Shown one piece after another: positions 43,333 to 51,976 of a stretch of 64,000 bases of DNA. The notes beneath the pieces were generated by a model. It was not told the origin of the DNA and searched no databases. It saw nothing but the letters and a program-made list of their open reading frames with translations. The position numbers were made by a program, and so were the translations under genes. Positions within the stretch are counted from its first letter, which is position 1; the number at the start of each line of letters is the position of its first letter. Source of the stretch: Verrucomicrobiota bacterium (GTDB taxonomy: Bacteria; Verrucomicrobiota; Verrucomicrobiia; CAIQCK01); the NCBI GenBank assembly GCA_016222825.1, contig JACRQF010000014.1, positions 248,001 through 312,000 of the forward strand. Reading direction: 5' to 3'.

Positions 43333-43884
43333 CTAGCGCGCCGCCATCATGCCGGTCTTCTTCGCATAGGCGAAGAGGCCGCCGGCGTCAATCACCGCGC
43401 GCGCGTCGCCGAGTGGCTTCAGCGCGTAACGCTGGCCGGTCTTCACCGCAACCAGTTCGTTCTTGTCGAGGTCCAGTTCCGCCTCGTCGCCGGTGTTCAA
43501 AACATCGCAGAGCCGCTGCGTGGACTCGACCGGGTAGATTTCGCCCGTGGCGACGCAGTTGCGGAAGAAGATGCGCGCGAAACCCTCCGCCACCACCGCC
43601 TCGCAGTTGGCCGCGCCGAGCGCCACGGGGGCGTGCTCGCGGCTGCTGCCGCAACCGAAATTCCGCCCGCCGATGATGATGGGATACTCGGCGTCCATCG
43701 CGCCGGGCTTGACGAACCGCTCCGGGTAGCTGCTGTCGGGCAGGCCCGCCATCGCGTGGCTTCCGAGCTTCTCGTATTCCTCCGGCACGTTCGGCAGGAG
43801 GCTCAGATACTGCGCCGGAATGATCTGGTCGGTGTCAATGTTGTCACGCACCACGTAAACTTTGCCACGGATGATTTTGCTCAT
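43333..43884 (-). CDS. leuD: 3-isopropylmalate dehydratase small subunit
   Basis: 183 aa aconitase-swivel domain. VVRDNIDTDQIIPAQYLS and GGRNFGCGSSREHAPVAL are the LeuD signatures; AEGFARIFFRNCVATGE and AYAKKTGMM complete the fold. With LeuC it isomerises 2-isopropylmalate to 3-isopropylmalate in leucine biosynthesis. leuC is not in the window, so the pair is split here. Its promoter (43894-43922) predicts a 3-base leader. The length is typical of the archaeal/bacterial short type. Confidence 0.93.
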   Translation of the reverse strand: MSKIIRGKVYVVRDNIDTDQIIPAQYLSLLPNVPEEYEKLGSHAMAGLPDSSYPERFVKPGAMDAEYPIIIGGRNFGCGSSREHAPVALGAANCEAVVAEGFARIFFRNCVATGEIYPVESTQRLCDVLNTGDEAELDLDKNELVAVKTGQRYALKPLGDARAVIDAGGLFAYAKKTGMMAAR

Positions 43885-43893
43885 ACGGCGGAA

Positions 43894-43922
43894 ACCCTAG
43901 CGTGGCGCGCAGGCCGAATCAA
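43894..43922 (-). promoter_or_regulatory. Promoter of leuD, near leaderless
   Basis: Minus strand TTGATT (43922-43917), exact 17-nt spacer, TAGGGT (43899-43894). The predicted start is about 43887, 3 bases before the ATG at 43884. No Shine-Dalgarno sequence is present. Confidence 0.5.
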
Positions 43923-43965
43923 CCCGGATGTCGCCGCCCGCGCCGTGTGCGCCCGGACGGCCGCG

Positions 43966-45969
43966 CTACTTGACTTCGTCCTCCGCCGGCGCGATGCGGA
44001 TCGCCTGACCGCCTTGCGCGGACATCGTCAGCTTCAACACTGTGCCGGCGTCCACCGGCCGGCGCAAAACCTTCACGCGCGTTCGGGTCGGCACGGAGGG
44101 ATCATCGCTGTAGATGCGGGCGATGTATTTCTTGTCGCGCGCCAGAAAACCGAGCGGCACGTCAAGCGTGCGCGCCTCGCCGCTGTTCATGCCGCCAATG
44201 AACCACTCCGCGCCGCTGCGCCGCGCGATGACGGCAAACTCGCCGATGCGGCCGTGAATGACGCGCGTGTCGTCCCAAGCGGTCGGCACGGCGTTGTAGA
44301 ACTCCAGCTCCGGCTCGTCGCCGGTGGTGGGCGCGCCGCCGCCAGCGCCGCCGGTTTTTGCCGGAGCGGCCGGCGGGCGGTCATACCAGTAGAGGAACTG
44401 CCACGGGCTGTAGAGACAGACGGCTTTCGCGAGCTGGTAGGCGTGTGTGGCGAGCCGGTCCACGCGCGCGTCGTAGTAGCAGATCGTGTTGTCAGCCGCG
44501 CCGCAGAGGAGGCGCGAGAAGAGGATGGTGAGGGTGTTGGTGTTGGCCGGGCTGGTTTCGTCCCCGGCGATGCCTTCCTGCGTCATGAGATTCGGATAGG
44601 TGCGGCTGTAACCGGTGGGGCGGTATTCGTCGTGTATGTCCACCATGAGTTGATGCGCCGCCGCCTTCCGGACGGCATCGTGCAGCCACGCCGTCCACTG
44701 CTGCGTGCCGACGTTGACGAAGCCATACTTGACGCCGGCCACGCCCCATTTCCGATAGAGCGGCAGGATTTGGTCGAGCTGCTTCTCCAACGCGCGGCGG
44801 TTGACGTAGAGAATGATGCCGATGCCGCGCTGCTTGGCGTAAGCAATCACCGCCTGCAAATCGAGCGGGCCTTTGGAACGCTTCGGGTCCACGTTGACGG
44901 CGCTGGCGTCGGAGGCGTCGTCGTATTCGTGGCCATACCAGCCGGCGTCGAACTCGACGTATTGCAGGCCGCGCTTCACGGCGAAGTCCACGCACGCCTT
45001 GCCGCCCGTCGTGGTGAGCGTCACCTCGCGGATGACCTTGCCGGGCTTGATCCACGACGTGTCGGCGATGGCGCACGGGTCGTTGAGGTTCAGGAGGAGG
45101 AAGTTGTTCTCCAGCAACCGCCCCGGCGAGTCGGCGGCCATCACGAAACGCCACGGTGTCGTCAACGGCAGCGCCGCCTCCACGCCGCCGGTGAGGTCGC
45201 TGACCAAACCGTAGCCGCCGACGTGAGGAGGCGGAGGTTGGACTTTGGCAGCGGGGGAATCCGAGTCCGCTTCCTTACGTCGGCGGCTACTTGTTCCGGC
45301 CAACGGCGCGAACTTCATCCGCGCGTAGTCCACCAGCTTCGCCTCGCCGATGGCGGCGTAACAATCGTCCGCAATCTGCACCACCGTGGGCCGCTCGCAG
45401 CCGGGTTTGAGCTGGCTGAGTGCGACCTTCGCGTAGTTGCCCTGCGCGGAATAAACCGCCCAGGTCGTGTGGTCGGCGGTGAAACGGAACTCGGTGTTTT
45501 CCTTCGCGATGCTGACGCGCTCCATCGCCGGCTGTTTCGGCAGCGTGTGGCAGAACGCCGCGCCTTCGTTGTAAGCGCGGAAGGTCAGGCTCATCTGACG
45601 CCGCGGCGCTTCGGCTTCCTGCAACTCAACGACGAGCTGGTTGTAGTGGTCGCGATAACTGCTGCGCTCGCCATAGACCGGCTTCCACGTCTCGTCGTGG
45701 CTGCTGCGGTCGAGCCGGACGATCTTGAACCCGCCCGCGAGCGCCGGCCCTTCCTTGAGCGTGAAGCCGAGTTGCGACTCGGCGATGATCGGCTTGCCGC
45801 GCCAGGCGACACTGTAGAAGAGGCGTCCCTTCTCGCTGCCATCGTCGCGCACATCAAACGTGACGGCGATGTTGCCGTCGGGCGATTGGAGTTCTGCGGC
45901 GTGGGCGGCAGGCAGCGCCAGCAAACACAACGCGACGCCGATGGAGAACAGAGTAGTCAGTGTTTTCAT
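43966..45969 (-). CDS. Glycoside hydrolase family 97 (SusB-like)
   Basis: 667 aa with a signal peptide (LFSIGVALCLLALPAAHA). The N-terminal beta-sandwich is followed by a TIM barrel with VEFDAGWYGHEYDD, GIILYVNRRALEKQ, GVAGVKYGFVNVG and the catalytic-region motif MTQEGIAGDE typical of GH97. It hydrolyses alpha-glucosidic or alpha-galactosidic bonds of oligosaccharides in the periplasm, probably with calcium. GAGGA five bases upstream selects the ATG at 45969 over that at 45975. About 28 residues (around codons 227-254) are encoded by an inverted-repeat element at 45211-45290 inserted in frame. Confidence 0.9.
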   Translation of the reverse strand: MKTLTTLFSIGVALCLLALPAAHAAELQSPDGNIAVTFDVRDDGSEKGRLFYSVAWRGKPIIAESQLGFTLKEGPALAGGFKIVRLDRSSHDETWKPVYGERSSYRDHYNQLVVELQEAEAPRRQMSLTFRAYNEGAAFCHTLPKQPAMERVSIAKENTEFRFTADHTTWAVYSAQGNYAKVALSQLKPGCERPTVVQIADDCYAAIGEAKLVDYARMKFAPLAGTSSRRRKEADSDSPAAKVQPPPPHVGGYGLVSDLTGGVEAALPLTTPWRFVMAADSPGRLLENNFLLLNLNDPCAIADTSWIKPGKVIREVTLTTTGGKACVDFAVKRGLQYVEFDAGWYGHEYDDASDASAVNVDPKRSKGPLDLQAVIAYAKQRGIGIILYVNRRALEKQLDQILPLYRKWGVAGVKYGFVNVGTQQWTAWLHDAVRKAAAHQLMVDIHDEYRPTGYSRTYPNLMTQEGIAGDETSPANTNTLTILFSRLLCGAADNTICYYDARVDRLATHAYQLAKAVCLYSPWQFLYWYDRPPAAPAKTGGAGGGAPTTGDEPELEFYNAVPTAWDDTRVIHGRIGEFAVIARRSGAEWFIGGMNSGEARTLDVPLGFLARDKKYIARIYSDDPSVPTRTRVKVLRRPVDAGTVLKLTMSAQGGQAIRIAPAEDEVK
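45211..45290. repeat. 80-bp inverted-repeat element inside GH97 gene
   Basis: Perfect 14-bp terminal arms GTAGCCGCCGACGT (45211-45224) and ACGTCGGCGGCTAC (45277-45290). The whole element is translated in the GH97 gene as a Ser/Arg- and Pro-rich insert (SSRRRKEADSDSP, then QPPPPHVGGYG). It resembles miniature elements I recall from intergenic regions of verrucomicrobia. Confidence 0.65.
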
Positions 45970-46005
45970 GAGCATCCTCGCGGCGGTTCCATTCAGAGCG
46001 CGCTG

Positions 46006-46033
46006 TTTATAGCAGCGCCATGCACGACGACAA
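46006..46033 (-). promoter_or_regulatory. Promoter of the GH97 gene
   Basis: Minus strand TTGTCG (46033-46028), 16-nt spacer, TATAAA (46011-46006). The predicted start is near 45999, a 30-nt leader with GAGGA before the ATG at 45969. Confidence 0.5.
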
Positions 46034-46072
46034 GCTTTCCACGCGAAACAGTTTCCCTGCCGCCGTGAGGCG

Positions 46073-47479
46073 TCACTTCCCGTCGCGGATGGCCACCTGG
46101 CCGAGGCGCGAGAAGTTGATGGACTCGCCCAGAATGCGTGCGGCCTCCTGCGGGGCGTGGAAGCCCACGGAGTTTTCCGCCTCGACGAAGTCGAGGTAGA
46201 ACTGCGCCTTGCGCTGGAAGTCCTGCGCCTTGGCGAGCATGTCGCCGGCTTTGCCGCCTTCCTTGGCGCCCTTGATGTCCTTGATGAGGTCCGTGAGCGC
46301 ATCCATCGCCTGGTTGCGCAGGTTGAACGTGCGGCTCTGGATGGTCTCGACGCGCGCCTTCAATTCGGCTTCGGGCCACTTGTGGCAGGTCTGGCAGGCG
46401 CGGTTGATGTTCAGCATCGGGCTGCGGACATGGTGGTCGCTTATCTTGGCGGCGCCGACGCGCTTGTAAGGCATGTGGCAGTCCGCGCAGGAGACGCCGG
46501 ATCGGGCGTGGATGCCCTGGCTCCACATCTCAAACTCCGGATGCTGCGCTTTCAACGCGGGCGCGCCCGACTCCTTGTGCTCCCAGTCCTTGAATTTCAC
46601 CTCGTCGTAGTAGGCGAGGATGTTCTCGACCTTCAGGCCCTTGTGCCAGGGGTAGGTCAGGCGCTTCTCCGGGCCTTTGAAGTAATACTCGACGTGGCAC
46701 TGGCCGCAGACGAACGAGCGCATCTCCTGCCGCGTGGCCATTTTGTTCACGTCGTAGTCTTTCACGCCCTCGGACGCTTTCAGCGCCTTGATGCCCTCGA
46801 TAAAACCGGGCCGCGTGACGCGCAGCGCCATGGTGACGGGATCGTGGCAGTCAATGCACGTCACCGGATGCTCCACGAGCTTGCGCGCCTCGGCGAACGG
46901 CATCTGGTTCATCTTCTCGTAACCCTTCATCAGGTCGCCGCCGCCCTGCCGCATGTAGGGCACATAGACCGACGCGTGGCAGTGGAGGCAGGTGCCGGGC
47001 TGCGGTTTCTGCTGGCGGCCGGTGTAGGTCTGGTCGTCCAGCATGAACGCGTGGCCGCGCTCCTCGCGGAAATCAATCGAGAACGCGTAGCCGGCCCACA
47101 TCGTCTTCAGGCGCGGGTCTTCTTCGAGCTTGGACTGCGCCACGAGCGAGCGCGGGTCGGCCTGCGACGGCGTGCGCGGCAGGGCCTCGCTGCCGCCGTA
47201 TTTCGTCCGCACCTGGTCGGTCGTCTTCTTGTAGTCGTCATACTGGTGGGGGAAGTCCTTTCCCCACACCGCCGGGTCTTCGATCTCATTGGTCAGTTCC
47301 ACGACACGATAGAACGGGTTCTTCGCCTCCTGCTTGCGCTCCATGATGTTCACGAGGAACGCGATGCCACCGAAGGAAACCGCGGCGGCGATGACCACCA
47401 CGATCGCGATCACACGCAACGCCTTGCCTGAAGAGAGCGACGGGCCGGGCAGATGGCTCGGATTGTTGTTTGCATTCAT
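46073..47479 (-). CDS. nrfA: Pentaheme cytochrome c nitrite reductase, CxxCH variant
   Basis: 468 aa. It reduces nitrite to ammonium with six electrons from the quinol pool via NrfH. The N-terminal segment (VIAIVVVIAAAVSFGGIAFLV) is an anchor or signal. Five haem motifs are present: CLHCH (164-168), CIDCH (208-212), CGQCH (258-262), CADCH (331-335) and CQTCH (362-366). The active-site region CGQCHVEYYF and the conserved HPEFEMW plus SGVSCADCHMPY are intact. In E. coli the first motif is CxxCK; here the lysine is histidine, as in a minority of NrfA proteins. It starts 36 bases after nrfH in the same operon. Confidence 0.92.
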   Translation of the reverse strand: MNANNNPSHLPGPSLSSGKALRVIAIVVVIAAAVSFGGIAFLVNIMERKQEAKNPFYRVVELTNEIEDPAVWGKDFPHQYDDYKKTTDQVRTKYGGSEALPRTPSQADPRSLVAQSKLEEDPRLKTMWAGYAFSIDFREERGHAFMLDDQTYTGRQQKPQPGTCLHCHASVYVPYMRQGGGDLMKGYEKMNQMPFAEARKLVEHPVTCIDCHDPVTMALRVTRPGFIEGIKALKASEGVKDYDVNKMATRQEMRSFVCGQCHVEYYFKGPEKRLTYPWHKGLKVENILAYYDEVKFKDWEHKESGAPALKAQHPEFEMWSQGIHARSGVSCADCHMPYKRVGAAKISDHHVRSPMLNINRACQTCHKWPEAELKARVETIQSRTFNLRNQAMDALTDLIKDIKGAKEGGKAGDMLAKAQDFQRKAQFYLDFVEAENSVGFHAPQEAARILGESINFSRLGQVAIRDGK

Positions 47480-47515
47480 AGAGGGTTCTCCGGTTTGTTT
47501 CTCAAAATCCTGCGC

Positions 47516-47980
47516 TCACAGCGGATGACCCACGCCGGCGTGGCAGCGGACGCACGAGGTCCGCGCGCCGGCCTTGTGCGGGCCTTCCATGGCCTCGACA
47601 ATGGGCTGGTGGCATTTGCGGCAGGCGCGCTCGACAATGTCGTGGTTGCGCGGCTTGATCCGCAGCGGTTCGGGAAAGCGGCCCGTGGTGAAGTGCAGCG
47701 AATGCCAGAAGCCGTTGTCGGCTTTGCTCAGGTATTTGGCGATGAAGCCGGGCGGCGTGTGGCAGTCGTTGCACGTGGCTGCGGCGCGATGGCTCGACTT
47801 GATCCACGCGGCGTAGTGACCGCCCATGATGTGGCAGTTGGCGCACGCGGCGGGGTCGTTGGTCAGATACGACGCGCCCTTGGCATAGACGAACGTGAAC
47901 AGCCCGCCGCCGATGGCGAAACCCGCGGCCGAGCCGATCACCACCAGCATGATTTTGTTGATGGAAGTCCAGCCTTTCAA
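47516..47980 (-). CDS. nrfH: Tetraheme quinol dehydrogenase NrfH, TTG start
   Basis: 154 aa of the NapC/NirT family. One N-terminal membrane segment (IMLVVIGSAAGFAIGGGLF) anchors four c-type haems: CANCHIM, CNDCH, CRKCH and CVRCH. It takes electrons from menaquinol and passes them to NrfA on the outer face of the inner membrane. The TTG at 47980 is preceded five bases upstream by AAGGAG and gives the normal family length, so I choose it over any upstream codon. It is the first gene of nrfHA, with an FNR-like box at 48036-48049. Confidence 0.9.
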   Translation of the reverse strand: MKGWTSINKIMLVVIGSAAGFAIGGGLFTFVYAKGASYLTNDPAACANCHIMGGHYAAWIKSSHRAAATCNDCHTPPGFIAKYLSKADNGFWHSLHFTTGRFPEPLRIKPRNHDIVERACRKCHQPIVEAMEGPHKAGARTSCVRCHAGVGHPL

Positions 47981-48035
47981 TGCTGCTCCTTGTTGCGATT
48001 GCCGGTTATCTTGACGCGTTCCGCGCCGGCGGTAA

Positions 48036-48049
48036 TTGATCTCCGTCAA
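48036..48049. promoter_or_regulatory. FNR/Anr-type operator upstream of nrfHA
   Basis: TTGAC-GGAG-ATCAA on the minus strand differs from the FNR consensus TTGAT-N4-ATCAA at one position. With a start at about 48001 its centre lies at -41.5, the class II activator position, and CAAGAT (48013-48008) falls at -10. The leader would be 21 nt with AAGGAG before the TTG. nrfHA is an FNR target in several bacteria. Confidence 0.55.
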
Positions 48050-48210
48050 CTCCGCCCGTCTCCGGGTGGCGCTCATGCGCAAACGCGTGCTCAACGCTCA
48101 TAACGTCGGCGCACAGGATACCGTGCTTTGCCGCGGCATCAACACGAAACAGTTCCACGGTGACGCGAGCGAGGCGACGCCGGGCGGCAGGAAGAAGTCT
48201 TTGGTGGTGG

Positions 48211-51200
48211 CTACGGTTGCTCGGCGATCATCTCGACGCCGCAGATCAAGGGCGGCTTCCCGCTCCGCGGGACGAACTCGATCTCCAGTGCCTCGGTCGC
48301 TTTCACGCCGCGGAACTCCCGGACGATGCCGCGCATCGCGCCGCCGGCTTGCTTGACGATGTCGAGCGCCGGGAGAACTTCGCGGCCCTGGAGCTTTACG
48401 TCGAAGACGCGCTGGCCCGCGCGGATGTCCTCCGGCTCCGCGAACATCAGCCGCACGGTGTAGGCGCGCTCGGCCGGTTGAACCGGCGGGCGGGGCTTGA
48501 GGATCGCCGGCAGTTCGCCGCCCCACTCGAAACGGACCTGCGTGTCGCGCTGGAACAGCGCGGGGGTGCTCGTCCGCTCGTTGCTGTAAGCGCCGGACGA
48601 TCGCTCGGCTTTGTAATAGACGCCCGCCAGACCGCCGCGGCGGCCGTCGGGCGCCAGGAGTCGCTCCGGCGGAATGACGGTCTTCGGCACCGATGGGCTG
48701 CTCCAACTCAATTCGGCAAACGCAGCCGTCGCAGAGTTGGTGGCGGGTGCGTGTTTGTAATCCACGAACAGGTCATGTTTCGTGCCGGCCTTGAGCGTGA
48801 CCTTCGCCGACGCCTCGCGCTGGCCGTCGCGCAATGGCCTCAGCGTGCTGTCGAGCAATGGCCGGTTGTCTATCCAGACGTGCATTGGCCCGTCGCTGCG
48901 CGTGGAGAACGTGTATTCCTCGCTGGTCTGCGGCTCGATCTGGCCGGTCCAGCGGACGCTGAATCGCTCGCCGGGCGCGTTGGTGCACCGCGCGATGGTT
49001 TCGATATCGATCTTGCGCGCGCCCTTGATGCCCGACGCGAACACCCACGGCCAGCCCTCGCCGCCTTTCATCCAGAGCGCGTGCCGGTAGAACGGCTCCG
49101 CAGTCTCCGGCGTCACGCGCACGCGCACGTCCGGCGACGGCCCGCCCACGCTGGGCCAATCAAGCCAGAGCGCGCCGTCGCGCGTCATGCGGTCGCCGGG
49201 CGCGCCGAAATTGATGCCGACGCGCCGGATCGGTCCGTCCTCGGCCACGCCGCCCCAAGCGCTCCATTGCTCGAAGCTCTCCGGCATCGGCACGAGCGCG
49301 AGCGAGGTGAAGACGGGGTAGTTGTAGGTGCAGTTGCCCGTCCACGACGGCACGCTCAGGATGCCGCAGGCAGGCACCATGTTGTTACGGCAACCGGAGC
49401 GCAGGCCGCTGATGTTGATGGTGCCGCTCTCGCTGCGCTTGTCGTAGAACGCCCCCGTGCCGGAGCGCAACGTGATGAAGTTGCCGTAGTCCGCGCCGAC
49501 GAGGTCGCAACCGTAGGTCTTCATATACTCGCGCGCTTCCTCGCGGCCGGTGATCGGGTTGCGGCGCGTGAGCGGCAGCGGCTTGGCGGACGCGGCGGCA
49601 GACGCGGACTTTGGCCCGCTCTCTAAAAGCCGCCCCGTATAGACATCGCTGAACGCCGCCGCGTGCGTCTGCTCGTTGAACTTCCGCAGCATGTCGGGAT
49701 AGCTCAGCTTCGGCGGCTTCATGCCGTAAGGCTCGGTGACCATGTAGCTCACCATGCCGTCCTCGACCGTGATGTAGGCGGGCAAGCCGCGGCCCGACTC
49801 CACCGTCACTCCGTTGTAGAAGAGCTTGTGATGATGATACGTGTCGCCAAACCAGAGCAGGCCCAGCGGCGCGCGCACGAGATCGTCGAAGTTCGGCCGG
49901 CCGGTGTAGTTCGCCGCGCCGGGCAACGGCCCCGCCCGCACCACGAGCGTCCAGCCGCCTTCCTGTCGCCACTGCGCGCCCGCCAGCTTCGCGATCTTCT
50001 CACGCGGCAGTTCCGCGTCTTTCACGCACAATGTCCCGCCGTAAGGCCGCAACGCCGCGAACGCCGCTTCGACGAAGTTCTCTCCTGCCGCGGTGGCATC
50101 CTCGACCACGATGAGGTTTGCGAAGTAAGGCGGCAGTCCAAACGTCGCTGCCTCTCCGACGTGCGTGGCGATTTTCTCGCCATAGAGTCCCGCCGCATCC
50201 AGTCGCTGCCGGAACGCGGCGACCTTCTTTGCGTCGCGATCCACGGCGACGACACGCAGCTTCGGCTGCGCCGCCAGCGCTTCGGCGAGCTTGCCGTTGC
50301 CGAGGCCCAGCACCAACGCATAGCCTTCGCCCTGACCGCTCAGTCGCAGCAGCGCGCGCGCGCCCTCGCCCGGCTCTACCGGCCGCGCCTTCGCCGCGTG
50401 TCGCGCGGGCCGGGCCTGTTTCCCGCCGAAGCAATGGATGCGGCCCTCGCGCGTCACGACGAACAACCGGCCGTTCGCAGCGAGCATCGTGTGGATGGTT
50501 CCCTCGACACCGGGGAAACCGTCGCGGAACCGGAACTCCCGCGAGCCGGCGCGGATCACTCCCGCCACGCCTTCCACCACGCGATAAGTCTCATTGCCGA
50601 TCTTGACCGTCTCCTTCACCTTGTCGCCGGGATTCCTGCGCAGCCCGATCTGCCCGACGGTCTGCAAGCCCCCGTCGTGCATCTCCGCGTCAATCTCCGG
50701 GTCCACGCAGAGCCGGCCGTCGGCGTCACTCGACAGGAACCATCCGCCCGTCTCGCTGTCCGTGCGGCCGTGGCCGAAGTCGAACGACAGCAGCTTGCCC
50801 GTCGCCGGATCGAGAAACGCGGGGAAGGCGCGGCTGCTCGGCACCACCAGCCGCCCGCGGTTCATCAGCAGATAGCCCTGCGGCGAAGGTCCGCCAAAGG
50901 ACATCGCCTTGTGCGGATGCACCAGATACAACGACCCCATGCTGTCGTTCACCCACAGCGACCGGCCGGTCCGCGCGTCCACCGCGTGGACAAAGATGCC
51001 CTCGAACGGCCAGACGCCCGCCGCGAAAAACACGCGCCCGCCGTTGAGCACCGGCCCGCCGCGCGCGGGCCAGACCGAGATGAGCCGCCCGTTGCCGATC
51101 ACCTTGCGGTTCGATGGCACGGCGTGGACCTTCCACAGCAACTTCCCGCCCGCCGCGTCGAGGCAATAGAGACAGCCGTCGTCGCAGGTGAAATAAAGCT

Positions 51201-51573
51201 TCCGCTCCCAGGCCACCGGCGCGAACCGCACCGGGCCATCCGCGAAAAACCGCCACTTCTCCGCGCCCGTCTCCGCGTCCAGCGCCGTGACGCTGTCGTT
51301 GCGCGACGACGCCACGAACATCGTCCGCCCCATCACCACCGGCTCATAGCCGAGGTCGAACTGCACCCGCTCCTGCCGCACCTGCCAGAACGCCGGCTTC
51401 AGCGCCGGATATTCCCGCACCCACTGCAAGTGCAGCTCCTGCGGCAGTTGTTCCGGCGAACTGGCGGTCCGCCCGGTGTCGAATCGCCACATGGGCCAGT
51501 CGGCCGCCGGCAGCGAGGCCGGTGTGAGCAGGGAAAGTGCGATGGGGAGAAAGGCTCGAAGATGAAAACTCAT
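48211..51573 (-). CDS. Secreted PQQ-propeller/methyltransferase-like/PA14/malectin protein
   Basis: 1120 aa with a signal peptide (FLPIALSLLTPASLPAA). Residues about 25-390 form PQQ-type propeller blades (VTALDAETGAEKWRF, LYCLDAAGGKLLWKV). Residues about 410-545 resemble a class I methyltransferase Rossmann fold (YALVLGLGNGKLAEALAAQ, RVVAVDRDAKKVAAFRQRL). More propeller-like sequence follows, then a PA14-like region (PMHVWIDNRPLLDS) and a malectin-like C-terminus (YTVRLMFAEPEDIRAGQR, FDVKLQGREV). A role in carbohydrate binding or outer-membrane quinoprotein chemistry is possible. A second copy of this plan is at 55338-59390. Its promoter predicts a 3-base leader. Function unknown. Confidence 0.8.
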   Translation of the reverse strand: MSFHLRAFLPIALSLLTPASLPAADWPMWRFDTGRTASSPEQLPQELHLQWVREYPALKPAFWQVRQERVQFDLGYEPVVMGRTMFVASSRNDSVTALDAETGAEKWRFFADGPVRFAPVAWERKLYFTCDDGCLYCLDAAGGKLLWKVHAVPSNRKVIGNGRLISVWPARGGPVLNGGRVFFAAGVWPFEGIFVHAVDARTGRSLWVNDSMGSLYLVHPHKAMSFGGPSPQGYLLMNRGRLVVPSSRAFPAFLDPATGKLLSFDFGHGRTDSETGGWFLSSDADGRLCVDPEIDAEMHDGGLQTVGQIGLRRNPGDKVKETVKIGNETYRVVEGVAGVIRAGSREFRFRDGFPGVEGTIHTMLAANGRLFVVTREGRIHCFGGKQARPARHAAKARPVEPGEGARALLRLSGQGEGYALVLGLGNGKLAEALAAQPKLRVVAVDRDAKKVAAFRQRLDAAGLYGEKIATHVGEAATFGLPPYFANLIVVEDATAAGENFVEAAFAALRPYGGTLCVKDAELPREKIAKLAGAQWRQEGGWTLVVRAGPLPGAANYTGRPNFDDLVRAPLGLLWFGDTYHHHKLFYNGVTVESGRGLPAYITVEDGMVSYMVTEPYGMKPPKLSYPDMLRKFNEQTHAAAFSDVYTGRLLESGPKSASAAASAKPLPLTRRNPITGREEAREYMKTYGCDLVGADYGNFITLRSGTGAFYDKRSESGTINISGLRSGCRNNMVPACGILSVPSWTGNCTYNYPVFTSLALVPMPESFEQWSAWGGVAEDGPIRRVGINFGAPGDRMTRDGALWLDWPSVGGPSPDVRVRVTPETAEPFYRHALWMKGGEGWPWVFASGIKGARKIDIETIARCTNAPGERFSVRWTGQIEPQTSEEYTFSTRSDGPMHVWIDNRPLLDSTLRPLRDGQREASAKVTLKAGTKHDLFVDYKHAPATNSATAAFAELSWSSPSVPKTVIPPERLLAPDGRRGGLAGVYYKAERSSGAYSNERTSTPALFQRDTQVRFEWGGELPAILKPRPPVQPAERAYTVRLMFAEPEDIRAGQRVFDVKLQGREVLPALDIVKQAGGAMRGIVREFRGVKATEALEIEFVPRSGKPPLICGVEMIAEQP

Positions 51574-51582
51574 GACGGGCGC

Positions 51583-51612
51583 ACTCTAGCTCCCGTCGCG
51601 GCTCGGCTGCAA
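51583..51612 (-). promoter_or_regulatory. Promoter of the 1120-aa PQQ/malectin gene
   Basis: Minus strand TTGCAG (51612-51607), 18-nt spacer, TAGAGT (51588-51583). The predicted start is near 51576, 3 bases before the ATG at 51573. Confidence 0.45.
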
Positions 51613-51653
51613 GAGTCTCCGCAACCGGCGCGAGCTTCCAGAAACGGCTCTTG

Positions 51654-51717
51654 GGCAAAATCATCCGGGGCAAAATCATCGGGAGCAGAACATGATTTTT
51701 CCCGCCATGATTTTGCC
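51654..51717. repeat. GGCAAAATCAT direct and inverted repeats
   Basis: GGCAAAATCAT occurs at 51654-51664 and 51669-51679, and its exact reverse complement ATGATTTTGCC at 51707-51717. A partial inverted copy ATGATTTTT starts at 51692. The set can form an 11-bp stem. It lies upstream of the 1120-aa gene and next to the duplicated vsr end. Confidence 0.6.
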
Positions 51718-51737
51718 TCTTGCCTGCCTCAGCCGTT

Positions 51738-51788
51738 CCACGCAGCGCCCCTCGTTCTTCCGCGCCAGTTCGTGCTCCCAAATCCGCA
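51738..51788 (-). pseudogene. Remnant of a vsr 3' end
   Basis: 51 bases match the 3' part of the intact vsr gene (52821-52871) with three mismatches. Read on the minus strand they encode RIWEHELARKNEGRCVE, the same peptide as in Vsr. Neither a full reading frame nor the catalytic region remains. The two copies are in the same orientation and flank the 21-bp array. Confidence 0.7.
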
Positions 51789-51976
51789 GACGCGGCTCGC
51801 AATGCGACACGCCTGTGAAAACGACTGCCCAGCCGGGCCGGTGGCGGCGGCAGCGGACAATCCCCGGCGTCTCCGCGGGCGCGACGCAGCACATCGCCGA
51901 TCGGAGCGCCGGCTCCGGGCCGGGGCGCGGCTGGTGCGACGATGTCCCGCTCGACTCCGCCGCGAGACGGCCGGGT

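Noticed and set aside
43267..46068. 933-aa open frame antisense to leuD and GH97
   Set aside because: Both minus-strand genes have strong family motifs, promoters or ribosome sites. The plus frame shows none.
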